Assembly (NCBI GenBank): GCA_023429845.1
Contig: JAEZCY010000312.1
Span: 1-6,979, forward strand
Source of the DNA: Acidobacteriota bacterium
GTDB taxonomy: Bacteria > Acidobacteriota > Vicinamibacteria > Vicinamibacterales > Vicinamibacteraceae
Direction: 5' to 3'
DNA length: 6,979 bases
Shown here: positions 4,858-6,979 of the stretch, in pieces
Layout of the letters: each line of letters begins with the position of its first letter
Position numbering within the stretch: position 1 is the first letter of the stretch
Translations under genes and position numbers: made by a program
The notes under the pieces: generated by a model
The model's database searches: none
Seen by the model: only the letters and a program-made list of their open reading frames with translations
Told to the model about the DNA's origin: nothing

Positions 4858-6979
4858 ATGCTCGAACTCGCCGAACGCCCCGCTGCTGGCCTGTTCACCG
4901 CGACCGGTGAGGCTCCCGTCCCCCTCATCGGCGTGCAGGTCGATGCCGAGATCAACGGCCTGTGTGCCCGCGTGACCGTCGCGCATCGCTACGCCAATCG
5001 CGAGCGCGTGCCGATCGAAGCGATCTACGTCTTCCCGCTCGACGAGAACGCCGCCGTGTGCGGGTTCGAAGCCGTGATCGACGGAACACGCGTCGTCGGC
5101 CAGGTGCTCGAACGTGAGAAGGCCTTCGTGCGCTACGACGAGGCGATGGAACGCGGCGACGGCGCCTTCCTGCTCGACGAGGAGCGCCCCGACGTGTTCC
5201 AGGCGAGCATCGGCAACCTCGCGCCCGGCACGGAAGTGCTCGTGCGCCTCACCTACGTCACCGAACTGCCGGTCGACGATGGGCAGTTGCGCTTCACGGT
5301 GCCGACGACGATCGTGCCGCGGTATGCACCCGAGCGGGACCGCACGGGCGTCGGTCGCAGCGACGCCGAGGCCCTGAACCCGCCAGTGGCGTGGCAAGTG
5401 CCCTACGGCCTTGCCTTGAGCGTGCGGCTCTCCATGCCGGGCGGCATCAGCGGCCTTGCCTCGTCCTCGCATCCTGTGGCAATCGCCTTGTCCGATGGCC
5501 AGGCGATCGTCACGTTGTCGGCGCAGGAGGCCGCACTCGATCGCGACTTCGTGCTCACGGCCGATGCCTCGACGCTGCGCACGCCTCAGGCCTGGGTGGA
5601 GGATGACAACGGCGCCAAGACCGTGGCCGTCGCCTTCGCTCCGTCCATGGTCACGGTGCCGGGGCCGGCCGACGTCGTGTTCGTTGTCGATCGTTCGGGC
5701 TCGATGATGGGCGACTCGATCGCGCAAGTGCGCAATGCCCTCCAGTTGTGCCTGCGCTCGCTGACGCCCGGATGCCGCTTCGACATCGTGGGGTTCGGGA
5801 CTACTTACGGGTCGCTGTTTCACGGCAGCCGCCCCTATGACCAGTCGAGCCTCGATGCGGCGAGGGCGCACGTGGAAACCATGGAGGCCGATCTCGGCGG
5901 GACCGAGATCGAGCCCGCACTGCGCGCCGTGCTGGAGAGGCCGGCGATCGATGGCCTGCCTCGCCAGGTGGTCGTGCTCACCGACGGCGGCGTGACCAAC
6001 ACCGATGCCGTGCTCGCTCTCGTCGGCACGCACCGCGACCGCGCCCGCGTCTTCGCCTTCGGCATCGGCGCCAGCGCGAGCCAGCATCTCGTGCGCGGCA
6101 TCGCGCGCAAGGGCGGAGGCACGGCCGAGTTCATCCATCCGGGCGAGCGCATCGAGACGAAGGTGCTGCGCGTGTTCGGCCGCCTGCTCGCCCCGGCGCT
6201 CACCGAGGTGCGCGTGGACTGGACCGGTGGCCAGGTGAGCGCGGCGCGCAGGAGCGAGCCGCCGGTGTTCGCGGGCCAGCGTCTGCTGACGTACGCGACG
6301 GTGGCGCCGGGTGCCGCAATGCCCGCCAGCGTCAGGCTGTCGGCGACCACCGCCGAGGAGACGATGACCTGGGACGTGCCCGTGCCGGAAGCGGCGACCT
6401 CGGGCACCGTGGTGGCAACTCTCGCCGCGAGGGCACGCATCCGTGAACTCGAGGAAGGCGACGAATGGCTCGAAGGCCGCGGCTCGCGCCAGCGGGAACG
6501 CCGCACCCGAGCCGCGCGCCAGCAGATCATCGATCTCGCCGTGCGCCACGGCCTGATGTCACGCGAAACATCGTACGTGGCCGTGGAGCAGCGTGAGACG
6601 CCGCTGATCGGCAGCGTGCAACTGCGACGGGTGCCCATCGCTCTGGCGTCCGGGTGGGGTGGACTCCAGGCGCCGGGGCTGCTGCAGGCGCCCGGTTCGA
6701 GCACGTTCGCCTGCATGCCGGCCATTTCCCGCGCCGACATCATGTCGTTTGGCGACGCCGCACCCAGGCTGGCCGAGCCCCGCGCCGTGCTGCGGTCGGC
6801 GACGTTCCGACCCTCGATGGTGGCGCGCTGGTTTGCGAGCCTGTCGTCCCCCAGGCGTCCAGCGCAGCTCGATGCACTCGTCGCGCGGCCGGCCGCCGAC
6901 GGTTCCGGGCCGCTCGACGCGGCGCTCGCGACGGCGCTGGGCGCCCGACTCGCCGAACTCGAGCAGGCCCGCCCGGCAG
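4858..6979 (+). CDS. VIT and von Willebrand factor A domain protein (3' end beyond window)
   Basis: The frame is open for 707 codons to the window edge; the C-terminus is missing. Residues about 10-140 form a VIT domain (vault/inter-alpha-trypsin), with landmarks YVFPLDENAAVCGFE (57-71), EREKAFVRYDEA (85-96), RPDVFQASIGNLAPGTEV (110-127) and VRLTYV (129-134). A VWA domain follows at about 270-445 with a complete MIDAS metal site: Asp278-x-Ser280-x-Ser282 (DRSGS), Thr349 (GGTE) and Asp376 (LTDGG). Residues 522-580 carry the downstream family region ending in RHGLMSRETSYVAVEQRE. No signal peptide or membrane helix is visible, so the protein is predicted cytosolic, as in VWA5A/PARP4-like relatives. 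It is expected to bind a partner protein through Mg2+ at the MIDAS; the partner is unknown. It is probably co-transcribed with the MerR gene 2 bp upstream. The residues after about 595 have no domain I recognise. Confidence 0.93.
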   Translation, partial: MLELAERPAAGLFTATGEAPVPLIGVQVDAEINGLCARVTVAHRYANRERVPIEAIYVFPLDENAAVCGFEAVIDGTRVVGQVLEREKAFVRYDEAMERGDGAFLLDEERPDVFQASIGNLAPGTEVLVRLTYVTELPVDDGQLRFTVPTTIVPRYAPERDRTGVGRSDAEALNPPVAWQVPYGLALSVRLSMPGGISGLASSSHPVAIALSDGQAIVTLSAQEAALDRDFVLTADASTLRTPQAWVEDDNGAKTVAVAFAPSMVTVPGPADVVFVVDRSGSMMGDSIAQVRNALQLCLRSLTPGCRFDIVGFGTTYGSLFHGSRPYDQSSLDAARAHVETMEADLGGTEIEPALRAVLERPAIDGLPRQVVVLTDGGVTNTDAVLALVGTHRDRARVFAFGIGASASQHLVRGIARKGGGTAEFIHPGERIETKVLRVFGRLLAPALTEVRVDWTGGQVSAARRSEPPVFAGQRLLTYATVAPGAAMPASVRLSATTAEETMTWDVPVPEAATSGTVVATLAARARIRELEEGDEWLEGRGSRQRERRTRAARQQIIDLAVRHGLMSRETSYVAVEQRETPLIGSVQLRRVPIALASGWGGLQAPGLLQAPGSSTFACMPAISRADIMSFGDAAPRLAEPRAVLRSATFRPSMVARWFASLSSPRRPAQLDALVARPAADGSGPLDAALATALGARLAELEQARPA

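Noticed and set aside
4852..6549. Long minus-strand open frame (565 codons) opposite the VIT/VWA gene
   Set aside because: The translation is rich in His, Arg, Gly and Ala with no recognisable domain. The opposite strand encodes a clear VIT+VWA protein with an intact MIDAS. Long antisense frames are expected opposite G/C-ending codons.

Overview
The window is uniformly GC-rich bacterial chromosomal DNA (about two thirds G+C by eye), with strong G/C third-position bias, GTG starts and tightly overlapping genes. There is no rRNA, tRNA, IS element or CRISPR array. A lipoprotein-type solute-binding protein next to a MerR-VIT/VWA gene pair would suit a diderm such as an Acidobacteriota (Vicinamibacteria-like) member. 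That placement is a guess from gene style, not from a marker gene.

Layout. (1) Bases 1-552, minus strand: two small genes of unknown function overlap by 8 bp. They encode an 87-aa protein with a short cysteine cluster, and a Trp-rich, partly hydrophobic protein cut off by the window edge. (2) Bases 553-852: a 300-bp non-coding stretch with a few short repeats and a CACGTG-centred palindrome. (3) Bases 853-4303, minus strand: a complete three-gene ribose-type (CUT2) ABC importer operon, in the order lipoprotein binding protein, double-domain ATPase, permease. All junctions overlap by 1-4 bp. No sugar kinase, isomerase or dehydrogenase accompanies it, so the substrate cannot be read from context. 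(4) Bases 4304-4402: a 99-bp divergent intergenic region. It holds a 14-bp-arm inverted repeat that overlaps a tandem 12-bp direct repeat and a TTGACA -35 box, plus a separate TATGAT -10 box at the importer operon's start codon. (5) Bases 4403-6979, plus strand: a MerR-family regulator followed 2 bp later by a VIT + von Willebrand A protein with an intact MIDAS metal site. The latter runs off the window end.

How it fits together. The binding protein captures a sugar-like ligand outside the cytoplasmic membrane, the permease forms the channel, and the ATPase drives uptake. The MerR protein probably controls its own promoter and the VIT/VWA gene through the inverted repeat. Whether it also controls the divergent importer is an open inference. 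The most interesting part is the MerR-VIT/VWA module: an apparently cytosolic metal-dependent adhesion-type protein under a dedicated regulator, with no enzymatic partner visible.
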